Assembly (NCBI GenBank): GCA_037382205.1
Contig: JARRQD010000022.1
Span: 7,720-71,719 of the forward strand
Direction: 5' to 3'
DNA from: Thiodiazotropha sp037382205
GTDB lineage: Bacteria > Pseudomonadota > Gammaproteobacteria > Chromatiales > Chromatiaceae
Length of the DNA stretch: 64,000 bases
Part shown: positions 17,218 through 25,175 of the stretch, in pieces
Position numbering within the stretch: position 1 is the stretch's first letter
Layout of the letters: the number at the start of each line of letters is the position of its first letter
The notes under the pieces: model-generated
The model's input: only the letters and a program-made list of their open reading frames with translations
Database searches by the model: none
Told to the model about the DNA's origin: nothing
Program-made: the position numbers and the translations under genes

Positions 17218-17949
17218 ATGCGAAAAATTTTAAAATTCCTAGTGACCTCTACACTGTTGCTATTCACTGCATTGATCCATGCAGAATCCCTCTATATAAA
17301 ACAGCTCAAAAATGGGTCATGGGATCAGCAGGCGATGGAGAAAACAGTTGAGTTGTTAGAGGCTCATCAGCCTATCGAGATCGCTGCGCCGCTTAAGCTA
17401 TCACCTTTTCATAACCAACAATTGCCAGAGCAACAGACAGAGCGGGATTTCTGTATCTCCTGTCATACGATCTACCCCCACTCAAACAGTGAGCGATATC
17501 GCAGTTATCTGAATATGCATGTCAGTTATCTCTCCTGCGCCAGTTGCCACTTTGAACCAGAAAATACCGATTTTGACTATCGTTGGTATGAGTGGGCAAG
17601 CGTTTCACAAGGAGAGCTATCTAAAACCAGACAGATCATACCTTTCTATCAACAGGGTGCTGAAACCATGTCTCGGAATCATCCGGAGATCAGTGCCTTA
17701 CTGGATGCCTGGGAGCAGAGTGAATTAACTCAGAAAGCAGAATTGCATTTAAAAATTCACACCCCACTCGAACGGGATGGGCCAAAGTGTAATGTCTGCC
17801 ATACCGATCAAAATAGTAAGCTTGACTATATAGCACTGGGCTACAGTGTAGAAGAGATCAAAGCGATCCAGGAGAATCGGATCTCGAAATTTCTCAGTGA
17901 TGAAAAATTTAAGGACAAACCGATCAAGTTGATGGATCTGTTGCAATGA
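17218..17949 (+). CDS. periplasmic trihaem cytochrome c
   Basis: This 243-residue protein has a signal peptide (MRKILKFLVTSTLLLF, cleavage near IHA-ES). Three CXXCH motifs are present: CISCH (near 80), CASCH (near 104) and CNVCH (near 192). The central region is helical and charged. The ORF overlaps the next gene by 4 bases (ATGA), so the two are co-translated. With only three haems it could be a small shuttle or a docking partner for the following NHL/dodecahaem protein. I do not recognise a named family. Confidence 0.83.
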   Translation: MRKILKFLVTSTLLLFTALIHAESLYIKQLKNGSWDQQAMEKTVELLEAHQPIEIAAPLKLSPFHNQQLPEQQTERDFCISCHTIYPHSNSERYRSYLNMHVSYLSCASCHFEPENTDFDYRWYEWASVSQGELSKTRQIIPFYQQGAETMSRNHPEISALLDAWEQSELTQKAELHLKIHTPLERDGPKCNVCHTDQNSKLDYIALGYSVEEIKAIQENRISKFLSDEKFKDKPIKLMDLLQ

Positions 17950-20330
17950 GGTTGATCCAGAGGGTCATGCCCTTATCCTACCGACAACTGATGAGTTTGA
18001 TGTTGTGCGGCTTTTTGTCCCTGTCGCTGAATGTGGATGCCGCGATGCGTGCAAGTCTGCTGTTTGATCTGCAGGCTGATTTCGAACAGCCCAGCGCTGT
18101 CAGAGTCTCTGATCAGGGGGAGGCCTATGTGTTGGATGGGGTGAATGGCCGGGTGGTCAAATTTGACGCCGAAGGCAAATTTATAACCTCAATCTCAGCG
18201 CCTGAAGATGAATCCTTGAAGCTGCCGATGGATCTCACGCTCTACCAAAACCAGATTATCATTGCAGATAGTGGTAACCACCGCCTGGTTATTTTTTCCT
18301 CTGATGGTGTACTGAAAAAAACCATTCCGCTGGCAAAAGGTGAGCAGAAGTTTGCGCCTGTTCCTATCGGTCTGACTGTGATTGAAGATGTGGTCTATTG
18401 GAGTGATCGCGCCAATTCAACACTCTGCTCCACCTCACTGTCTACTGGTAAACCTCTAACATGCTGGGGTGGCTTTGGCTCTCAAGAGGGTGAGTTTCGC
18501 TACCCTTTTATGATTTCGACAGATCAGGATGACTACCTCTATGTGGTAGACGTGCTCAACGGCCGAGTGCAGATATTCAATCACCGGGGGCGTTCATTCG
18601 GTTCAGTCGCCAGATTTGGGGTGACCGAAAACAGTCTACTGAGACCCAATGGTATCATTTTGGATGAGGATGATCAGATGCTGGTCAGTGATGCCTACAC
18701 CGGCAGGATTCTGCAGTTCCGTGGTCGAAGTTTTGCAGGGTTGATCGCTGATGAATCGGGAAAAACGCTGATTTTTCAACAACCCGTGGGTATGGCCCGC
18801 TGGCAGGATCGTCTCTATGTCGTGGAGATGGACACAGATCGTGTCAGAGTTATGAAGCTAGCGACATCAGTGCCTGATCAGGCAAGTCTTGAAATCGGAG
18901 CTCACTTTACTCAACCAACCCGCCAGGATTGTGTTACCTGCCACTTGACATGGTCAGAAGATTATCGACCGGAGACTGGAGAGGCGGAACCTATGCCTCC
19001 AGTAGGTACACAAAAAATGTGCATGAGCTGTCATCATGGTGCAGTGGTTGACTCACGGGTAATGCTTGGCACAGGGGCACAGCACCCTGACTACTACCAT
19101 CCGGATAAACAAAAGAAATTAGCAGAAATTGATGATAGAGACGACCCAATGCCGGAGGAATACCCCTATGTGGAGGAAAATATTCCCTATTGTGGTACCT
19201 GTCATACCCCGCACCGATTCAGTGAAGAGGATACCGGTTTAACACAACAGAGTGAGAATCTGTGGTTGCGGGGAGAGAATCAGGATAGTGGAATCTGTCG
19301 TCAGTGTCACGAATCCCTGTTCTCTGAGAGCAAGGAAGAGGCGCGGCAGAAGGGCATGCATCCAGTTCTACTCGATCTCGAAGAGGTCGTGGAAATCAAT
19401 GGCAGAAAGCTTGATCGTCTTAACTGTGAGAGCTGTCATGCTGTCCATGGAGGTGGGGAGGGGAGTGCATCATTGGTCGTCTCAACTGAGGCGATAGGAT
19501 CCCTGTGTGCAGACTGTCATACCCGACATAACGCAGAGAGTCTGGAGGAGGCGAGAGAGAAGGGAGTGCATCCGGTTAATATTGAGCTTGATGAACCTGT
19601 CGAGCTCGATAATCAGGAGATCACAAAACTCGACTGCCTCAGTTGTCACTCTGTACATAAGGGCCACAAGCAAACCGCAAGTCTGAAACTCGATCACTCC
19701 AATGGAGAGATCTGCGAAGCCTGTCATGAGTCAGCCATGGCGGTGTTAAAGAGCGATCATGATCTGCGGCTGAGTGCGGTTGATTCGCAGAATCTGCTGC
19801 AACAGTCACCTGAAGAAGCGGGTCTCTGCGGCGCCTGCCACAGTATGCACCAGAACAAACAGAAGGAGCCCATGTTAAGCGTGGCGGCCTTACCGCCGGA
19901 GGATCTCAAGGCGTCACATATCCATCGGGACAAACTCTGCCAGAATTGCCACCACGACCCAGGGATTGGTAAGCAGCGGGTGGTTGACGACTACACCCAC
20001 CCCTACCAGGATCTGGTCATGCGCTCTGATCCAAAGTCGATGCCACTATTGGACAGGACCGAGCAAGTGAAAACGTCTGGCGAGATCGCCTGTATAACCT
20101 GTCACGACCCTCATCTATGGTCTGCAAGGGAATCAGAAATGACTAAAAAAGAGGCTCACACCGGATCAAAGGATACGCATAAGGATGGTACACTTTTGAA
20201 TAGTTTTCTGAGAGAAAAAAATATCGGAGAGAGCTTCTGTGTCGAGTGTCATGGCATAGAGACCCGTATAAAGTACAAATACTACCACGACCAGAGAAGC
20301 CGCCCGGATCGGGCAGAGTACCTACGCTGA
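17946..20330 (+). CDS. NHL beta-propeller / dodecahaem cytochrome c fusion
   Basis: This 794-residue protein has a signal region (residues 1-33, NVDAAM). Residues about 38-305 are NHL-type propeller blades, seen as repeated units such as GEAYVLDGVNGRVVKFD, IIIADSGNHRLVIF and LYVVDVLNGRVQIF. From about residue 329 to 775 there are twelve CXXCH sites: CVTCH, CMSCH, CGTCH, CRQCH, CESCH, CADCH, CLSCH, CEACH, CGACH, CQNCH, CITCH and CVECH. Two of these segments form an internal repeat with the phrases EEARQKGMHPV and EEAREKGVHPV, followed by CESCHAVH and CLSCHSVH. NHL propellers bind proteins or ligands, so this may recognise a partner outside the inner membrane. It is the last gene of the cluster. 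Confidence 0.87.
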   Translation: MRLIQRVMPLSYRQLMSLMLCGFLSLSLNVDAAMRASLLFDLQADFEQPSAVRVSDQGEAYVLDGVNGRVVKFDAEGKFITSISAPEDESLKLPMDLTLYQNQIIIADSGNHRLVIFSSDGVLKKTIPLAKGEQKFAPVPIGLTVIEDVVYWSDRANSTLCSTSLSTGKPLTCWGGFGSQEGEFRYPFMISTDQDDYLYVVDVLNGRVQIFNHRGRSFGSVARFGVTENSLLRPNGIILDEDDQMLVSDAYTGRILQFRGRSFAGLIADESGKTLIFQQPVGMARWQDRLYVVEMDTDRVRVMKLATSVPDQASLEIGAHFTQPTRQDCVTCHLTWSEDYRPETGEAEPMPPVGTQKMCMSCHHGAVVDSRVMLGTGAQHPDYYHPDKQKKLAEIDDRDDPMPEEYPYVEENIPYCGTCHTPHRFSEEDTGLTQQSENLWLRGENQDSGICRQCHESLFSESKEEARQKGMHPVLLDLEEVVEINGRKLDRLNCESCHAVHGGGEGSASLVVSTEAIGSLCADCHTRHNAESLEEAREKGVHPVNIELDEPVELDNQEITKLDCLSCHSVHKGHKQTASLKLDHSNGEICEACHESAMAVLKSDHDLRLSAVDSQNLLQQSPEEAGLCGACHSMHQNKQKEPMLSVAALPPEDLKASHIHRDKLCQNCHHDPGIGKQRVVDDYTHPYQDLVMRSDPKSMPLLDRTEQVKTSGEIACITCHDPHLWSARESEMTKKEAHTGSKDTHKDGTLLNSFLREKNIGESFCVECHGIETRIKYKYYHDQRSRPDRAEYLR

Positions 20331-20701
20331 TTTGCAAAAATCCACTACCTAAAAACCAGCCTATCAAAAAACATTACCCTCACTGATCAAAGAATGGCTC
20401 CCCTCTCCCCTCTGGAGGATGTTGTAAAGGTCTTTTTACACAGTTTTCGTCATCCCCGTTCTCGCACGGTTGTATGGAATAGTTAGGCACTTTGAGCCCT
20501 GCACCCCCACAAACGCACCCTTCACGCTGTCCAACTGATCTTTTTAGGTTCAACTCCCCTCATCCTGTGCTTCTCCCGGAAGGAGAAGGGACCCTCCAGT
20601 AACCCGCGTTGCGGCGAACTGCTCGGAGTGAGTTCTAAACAGAGTGCGCGCATTTTCAGGGATAACGTCAGTTACCTAAAAAATGCCAACAGAACTGTGA
20701 A
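20331..20701. other. intergenic region after cytochrome cluster
   Basis: No ORF is supported in this 371-bp region. It contains a REP-like hairpin at 20570-20588, CTTCTCC-CGGAA-GGAGAAG, related to those at 26438 and 48722. There is no clear intrinsic terminator directly after the NHL/dodecahaem gene. Confidence 0.5.
20570..20588. repeat. REP-like CTCTCC/GGAGAG hairpin
   Basis: A 7-bp perfect stem with loop CGGAA. Similar palindromic CT-rich/GA-rich hairpins lie at 26438-26462 and 48722-48742, all intergenic, suggesting a dispersed repeat family. Confidence 0.45.
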
Positions 20702-21298
20702 ATGAAATATCGCTTCAAAATCGTTGAAACCGACCCCGTCTACCGTGGATTTCTGAAAATCAACCGCTATCGTCTCAAACACGACCTCTTTGAAGGTGGA
20801 GAGAGTGAGAATATCGTGCGTGAACGAATCGAGGATATCGGTGCGGTATCCGTCCTACTCTACGACCCACGTCAAGACAAGGTGGTGCTGGTGGAGCAGT
20901 TTCGCATTGGTGCAGTAGGTTACCAGAGCTCCCCATGGATGTTGGAAACTATCGGTGGATTGCAGGAGGGGGATGAAGCCGATGAATCAGTTGCTAGAAG
21001 AGAGTCTATTGAAGAGGCAAACTGCGAGATCGGCCGCCTTAAAAGAATCTGTGAATTCATGGTCAGCCCAGGAATATCGGTTGACTGCATCAAACTCTAT
21101 TGTGGTGAGGTAGACGCAACCCATGCCGCTGGTGTGCATGGCCTGGATCATGAGGGGGAGGATATTCGGGTTGTGGTGCTGGATGCAGATGAGGCGATAG
21201 GTGAGCTCTACCAGGGGCGAGCAAATTCAACCAGCATCATCATTGCATTGCAGTGGCTAACTCTGCATCGAGAGTCGCTTAGGAAAGAGTGGGGATGA
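20702..21298 (+). CDS. nudF: ADP-ribose pyrophosphatase (Nudix)
   Basis: This 198-residue Nudix hydrolase has the box GLQEGDE...ARRESIEEANC, fitting GX5EX7REUXEE, with REXXEE metal ligands. The N-terminus (KIVETDPVYRGFLKINRYRL) and FRIGAV match the NudF/ADPRase subgroup, which cleaves ADP-ribose to AMP and ribose 5-phosphate. It is followed by an N-terminal-to-C-terminal order typical of the family (MVSPGISVDCIKLYCGEV). It stands alone between the cytochrome cluster and a lipoprotein gene. Confidence 0.9.
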   Translation: MKYRFKIVETDPVYRGFLKINRYRLKHDLFEGGESENIVRERIEDIGAVSVLLYDPRQDKVVLVEQFRIGAVGYQSSPWMLETIGGLQEGDEADESVARRESIEEANCEIGRLKRICEFMVSPGISVDCIKLYCGEVDATHAAGVHGLDHEGEDIRVVVLDADEAIGELYQGRANSTSIIIALQWLTLHRESLRKEWG

Positions 21299-21605
21299 CT
21301 CTGCTTGTTGTGAACAAAATCAGACGATTCACGAAATGAACATGTCAATCAAATCCTTAAAATGTACATCGATTAATTAATCTGTGGTGTTTATCAGAGA
21401 CCTTAAAGGCTGTTTCTGTAGGATGTTTGGGGCGCGTTGAGTAAGATCAGACATTCATCCTATACCTCGCTATTGTCGAATTCTGGTACCCAGTTCAACA
21501 ACTAGGGTTACTACCTATACCGAACTCCAACAGCCATAGATAAGATTGGTGTCACGCTGTTTATCAGTGCGCTCTCATTTTTAACAATCTATATAGGGAT
21601 ATAAT
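21299..21605. other. intergenic region
   Basis: No ORF, RNA gene or clear promoter is recognised in this 307-bp stretch between nudF and the lipoprotein gene. ATAGGGATATAAT shortly before the ATG at 21606 may be part of its ribosome site. Confidence 0.4.
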
Positions 21606-22736
21606 ATGAAAATAAGGACGTTAATTCGCTTATCTTTTCTGCTCGTACTCGTACTTGTCTTCGCCCTTCAGGGCTGTGGAGGTGGTGGCGGTAGTAGTGA
21701 TGACCCTGAAGACCCTGAGATCACTGACCCAGATGATCCGAATGATCCGGATGATCCGAATGATCCGAATGATCCGAATGATCCGAATGATCCAGAGCCT
21801 GACAATAACACGACTGAGGCCACTCTTAGCTCAAATATCTGGTTAACCGCGAATTGTTTCAGTAGAGATGGAAGTACCTGGAAGTCGCTTTATGAATTTA
21901 ACTCTGATGGTGAAGTGCACCTTGGTAACGTGTATTACAGCGATACAAGCTGTACCTCTCCCAATCTCACCATAATGCCTGACAATCTTGTGGCTACCTA
22001 CCAGGTGCTGGATAGTAGAACATTGCCTGACGGTACATCGGGTTATGGCTTTAGCTATACTCAAGACGGTCAGACATACGAAGGTTTTTTCTCAATGAGT
22101 GACAACAACGGACTATGTTTTGGCACAAATCTCTCGTTTTGGTCTGAAGACCAACTCCTGGATCCAAGTGTAACCTCACCTTCAGTCGATTATGAGCATT
22201 GTTTGACGGTTCACAGTCAAGCAGATCCAGAACCAAATCCCAACCCCAACCCCAACCCCAACCCCAATCCCAACCCCAATCCCAACCCCAATCCCAACCC
22301 CAATCCCAACCNNNNNNNNNNNNNNNNNNNNNNNNNNNNNNNNNNNNNNNNNNNNNNNNNNNCAAGAACATGTATACCTATGGATGATGGAACCTATGCA
22401 TTAGCAGCCTTTCAATTTACTGACGATAATCGCGTGTTAATTGCTACTGCTCCATATCAAGACAGCACATGTCAAGGCAGCAGCAGTACGACGGGTTATT
22501 ACGAGTATAACCCACCATGGACTTACATCGATCAAGGGCCGGTGACTTTACCGGATGGCACCCAGGGCTATGGTTTGCAGGTCTCTGACGGAAGCGAAAC
22601 GGTCAATGGATATTTTACTATGGGCTCTCAAAATACTCTGTGTGTCTCTTACATCTTTGGTTTTACGGCTCTTGAGGAATCGGATTCAACCGATATCGAT
22701 TACAGTAACTGCTTGGCTCCTCTTGGGGCACAATAA
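21606..22736 (+). CDS. two-domain lipoprotein with DPN and PN repeat linkers
   Basis: The signal peptide ends in a lipobox (FALQGC, Cys near residue 24), followed by GGGGGSS. A (DPN)n linker, encoded by 9-bp units, leads to a first beta-rich domain of about 130 residues with paired Cys. An Asn-Pro linker encoded by 6-bp units then runs into the assembly gap. After the gap a second domain resembles the first: TLPDGTSGYGFSYTQDG against TLPDGTQGYGLQVSDG, and VDYEHCL against IDYSNCL. The two domains therefore arose by duplication. The frame is kept across the gap only because 51 Ns were placed; the true linker length is unknown. The function is not recognised. Confidence 0.72.
   Translation: MKIRTLIRLSFLLVLVLVFALQGCGGGGGSSDDPEDPEITDPDDPNDPDDPNDPNDPNDPNDPEPDNNTTEATLSSNIWLTANCFSRDGSTWKSLYEFNSDGEVHLGNVYYSDTSCTSPNLTIMPDNLVATYQVLDSRTLPDGTSGYGFSYTQDGQTYEGFFSMSDNNGLCFGTNLSFWSEDQLLDPSVTSPSVDYEHCLTVHSQADPEPNPNPNPNPNPNPNPNPNPNPNPNPNXXXXXXXXXXXXXXXXXXRTCIPMDDGTYALAAFQFTDDNRVLIATAPYQDSTCQGSSSTTGYYEYNPPWTYIDQGPVTLPDGTQGYGLQVSDGSETVNGYFTMGSQNTLCVSYIFGFTALEESDSTDIDYSNCLAPLGAQ
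22237..22311 (+). repeat. 6/12-bp tandem repeat encoding Asn-Pro linker
   Basis: CCCAAC/CCCAAT hexamers are repeated in tandem up to the sequence gap. The unit is a multiple of three, so expansion or contraction would change linker length without shifting the frame. Confidence 0.85.
22312..22362. other. assembly gap (51 N)
   Basis: A run of undetermined bases interrupts the Asn-Pro repeat of the lipoprotein gene, where short reads could not be resolved. Confidence 0.98.
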
Positions 22737-22830
22737 TACTCGCTTGAGTAATTGCTAATTATCCACTTACCTTTACTCACTTTGAGAGTGGCTGGTATTT
22801 TTAATACCAGCCACGTCACTTGCTCAGTGA

Positions 22831-23049
22831 TCACTTGGAAACATCCCAAGCGAGACGATAATCCGTCGGCACAGGCCCACCTAAATAGCGGATCTCCCTC
22901 TCTGCGTGGATCCCTGGCTGGAACAAAATTTGACGTACGATCTCTGGGTCATCTGTACGCCAATATGCCTGCCTTAGACGTTGGGCGGCGTTGTCCCTGA
23001 CGCCCCCCGGAATCGTCGACAGATCTTTAAGATCAAGAATCGAGTGCAT
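22831..23049 (-). CDS. small protein of unknown function
   Basis: This 72-residue ORF on the minus strand is preceded by GCGAGGGAAATCGATC, a plausible ribosome site. It is soluble and charged, with phrases such as LDLKDLSTIPGGVRDNAA and PEIVRQILFQPGIHAEREIRY that look like a genuine folded protein. No membrane segment or Cys motif is present. A competing plus-strand ORF here has poor composition. I do not recognise the family. Confidence 0.5.
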   Translation of the reverse strand: MHSILDLKDLSTIPGGVRDNAAQRLRQAYWRTDDPEIVRQILFQPGIHAEREIRYLGGPVPTDYRLAWDVSK

Positions 23050-23212
23050 GATCGATTTCCCTCGCCAATGCTGCGAGTCTCATCCTGTGACATTCAATAG
23101 CTACCCTGTATCGGTGCGTATGAGTGGCCACTTATCAGCATTAGCGGTCGGGTCGATCTGTTCCAGATGGTGAGTCACCGAGTCTTCTCCTTGACAATGT
23201 GTTTACGAATAT

Positions 23213-23566
23213 TCAAAACATTTTCAAACCAACCAGTACAACTCCAACCACAGCCGGCAGGCTCTGAATGAAAAAAATCGAGCGTTTTACCGTGTAGCCG
23301 CCATAGGCACCAGCAATCACCACGCTTGATAAAAAGAACAACAGCAACTGGTTGCTGAATTCAGGATCGGGATGTACCAATCCCCACAGAAGTCCAACAG
23401 CAAGGAAGCCGTTATAGAGTCCCTGGTTTGCTGCCAATACTCGGGTTGCTTTTGCCTTTTCAGTCCTCATACTGAATATTTTCCGTCCGATGGGGTGGTT
23501 CCACAGGAACATTTCCAGTACCAGAAAAGCAAAATGTTGGACGGCGACATGATAAGGGTAACTCAA
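23213..23566 (-). CDS. DUF1304 family membrane protein
   Basis: Four hydrophobic helices carry the DUF1304 signature phrases HFAFLVLEMFLW, ANQGLYNGFLAVGLLWG and GAYGGYTV. The open frame runs upstream to 23719, but the first 50 residues of that extension do not resemble the family. A TTG at 23566 gives 117 residues, the usual family length. The function of DUF1304 is unknown. The upstream DNA contains transposase debris, so the original start may have been lost. Confidence 0.7.
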   Translation of the reverse strand: MSYPYHVAVQHFAFLVLEMFLWNHPIGRKIFSMRTEKAKATRVLAANQGLYNGFLAVGLLWGLVHPDPEFSNQLLLFFLSSVVIAGAYGGYTVKRSIFFIQSLPAVVGVVLVGLKMF

Positions 23567-23829
23567 ATTTCGGAGCTCAATGCTTATGCACAGTAAACAG
23601 GATGGACATTCCTCATTAAAGCCGAAGCTGTTAACAAAAAACGAATGCTTGTTATTAAAACCTAGGCCTGTCATTAAATACACGTTATGACAGACAAAGC
23701 CCGTCATTTTGGCATACACACACTACTGTCCGGAATAAATAGACTTGCCTACTCATAGCAGTAGCGCCTCTTGAATCTTGTCAAGACCACGCCGTCGTTT
23801 TCGTCGGCGTTGTTCGACAGCTTCTTCGG

Positions 23830-24065
23830 TGTCAGGACGCTGAAATAAATCTGAATCTTGACCACATTCTCACTAGACCCATGAATTTCTTTATCTTTAG
23901 AATTTGCTTTAGCCATTTGAAAATTCATTCGATTTCCCATTGCTGTCGATACAAGTCTGCAATCTCTTCAGCGGAGCGTTCGAAATCATTGGTCGCTAAA
24001 ATAAGCGGAGTCTTGTTGTCTGGCCGGGCAATGACTAAGATCATATCTGCAGTTCGAAAAGTCAT
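23830..24065 (-). pseudogene. IS4-type transposase remnant
   Basis: The minus strand reads RPDNKTPLILATNDFERSAE then EIADLYRQQWEIE, a stop, IFKWLKQ, and after a frameshift KEIHGSSENVVKIQIY. This is the conserved C-terminal part of IS4-family DDE transposases, including the Y-(2)-R-(3)-E-(6)-K signature region with R changed to Q. In-frame stop, frameshift and loss of both ends show a dead fragment. No terminal repeats were found. Confidence 0.75.
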
Positions 24066-24116
24066 CGAGATACTTGTAATGATTGAAGCGCATGCTCTCA
24101 CGGCTTTAATAAGCGA

Positions 24117-25073
24117 TCAAAGATGCAACCTGGCTAGCTCCCGATCCGGCACACCATACTCCCAAGCCTCATTGAACTTAGCCTGAAGTCGGCTGACAAA
24201 GTGCCGATTGTTGTATCGTGCCATGCCTTTTACATTGGATGCCTGCTGTTTATAGAGATATCCACAATCATCGGCCAGGAGAAAATTCTCCTCTATATCG
24301 AGATGCTCATCGGCCGGTTTGCGGATCTCGATGACTGAGGGAAGGCGTTGTGCCAGGTCAACCAGGCGATGACCCTGCTGGACAATTCGGCTGTTGTCCT
24401 GAACCAGGATTCGAATCCGGCTGAACTTCGATCTCATGGCAAGCTGCTTAACCGCATCACGAAATGACTCTGTGTCATAGATAGCTGGGTCAAGGTCACA
24501 ACTGAACAAGCAGAGGTATCGCTTCGCTTGTCTTACCATCGAGGCGGCGTGAATCTGGTGATCTTCAATTCGGTTGAGTTGGAAAAGCTCATCGTTTTCA
24601 CCCAGAGTGGCCAGTGAAAGGTCATCTTCGTTCGGCTGAAAGGCAAATGAGAAGCGCATCATTCGGTGGGGAATCCCAGCTTCATCGAAGGGCTCTCCCT
24701 CAGCGACAAACCCGAATCTGCGATAGAAAGGTTCTGCTGCGGTTTGTGCGTGGAGGAAGAGATTTTCCTGGCCGGTCCGGTTGGCCTGTTGCAGCAGTTC
24801 CAGCAGTAGGGCACTCCCGATGCCCTGGTCACGCCATCCCGGCAGGACGGCCATGCGCCCGATCTGACCGTTGCCGAGTAAGCGTGCAGTGCCAATCGGC
24901 TGTTGTTGACTGTCCAGCGCCAGCAGGTGGTAGGCGATGATATCCTCATCATCCCACTCCATGTTTTCGGGAACACCCTGTTCCTCAATGAATACAGGTT
25001 CTCTTACCTGACGTAATAACTCCCGATCATCAGGCCATATTGCCTGGCGGATTGTAAAGTCGTTGGTCGCCAT
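24117..25073 (-). CDS. GNAT N-acetyltransferase with C-terminal DUF7931-like domain
   Basis: The 318-residue protein has two parts. Residues 1-145 are a GNAT domain: IGRMAVLPGWRDQGIGSALL is the acetyl-CoA loop (Q/RxxGxG/A), and AEPFYRRFGFVAEGEPFDEAGIPH matches the ElaA/YjcF type. Residues 160-318 are a separate domain (HQIHAASMVRQAKRYLCLFS..., LVQDNSRIVQQGHRLV) with a phospholipase-D-like, strand-helix look, known as an add-on in gammaproteobacteria. The acetyl acceptor is unknown. It lies downstream of roxA in the same direction, about 100 bp apart. Confidence 0.8.
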   Translation of the reverse strand: MATNDFTIRQAIWPDDRELLRQVREPVFIEEQGVPENMEWDDEDIIAYHLLALDSQQQPIGTARLLGNGQIGRMAVLPGWRDQGIGSALLLELLQQANRTGQENLFLHAQTAAEPFYRRFGFVAEGEPFDEAGIPHRMMRFSFAFQPNEDDLSLATLGENDELFQLNRIEDHQIHAASMVRQAKRYLCLFSCDLDPAIYDTESFRDAVKQLAMRSKFSRIRILVQDNSRIVQQGHRLVDLAQRLPSVIEIRKPADEHLDIEENFLLADDCGYLYKQQASNVKGMARYNNRHFVSRLQAKFNEAWEYGVPDRELARLHL

Positions 25074-25175
25074 GGATGATTACTCTTCTCCCATTGGATG
25101 ACATCCGAATTTTTTGCGGTTGATTCCTGTTGGTTACACTGCTCACTGATCAAACCAAACAGATCGATCTGCTTG

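Noticed and set aside
8084..20330. Octahaem nitrite, tetrathionate or hydroxylamine reductase as the role of the cluster
   Set aside because: I see no catalytic-haem variant such as CXXCK, and the barrel, surface tail and lipoprotein point to trans-envelope transfer rather than one periplasmic enzyme.
22199..22387. Gln/Ser/Pro-rich frame through the repeat and gap
   Set aside because: It is the alternative frame of the Asn-Pro repeat in the lipoprotein gene.
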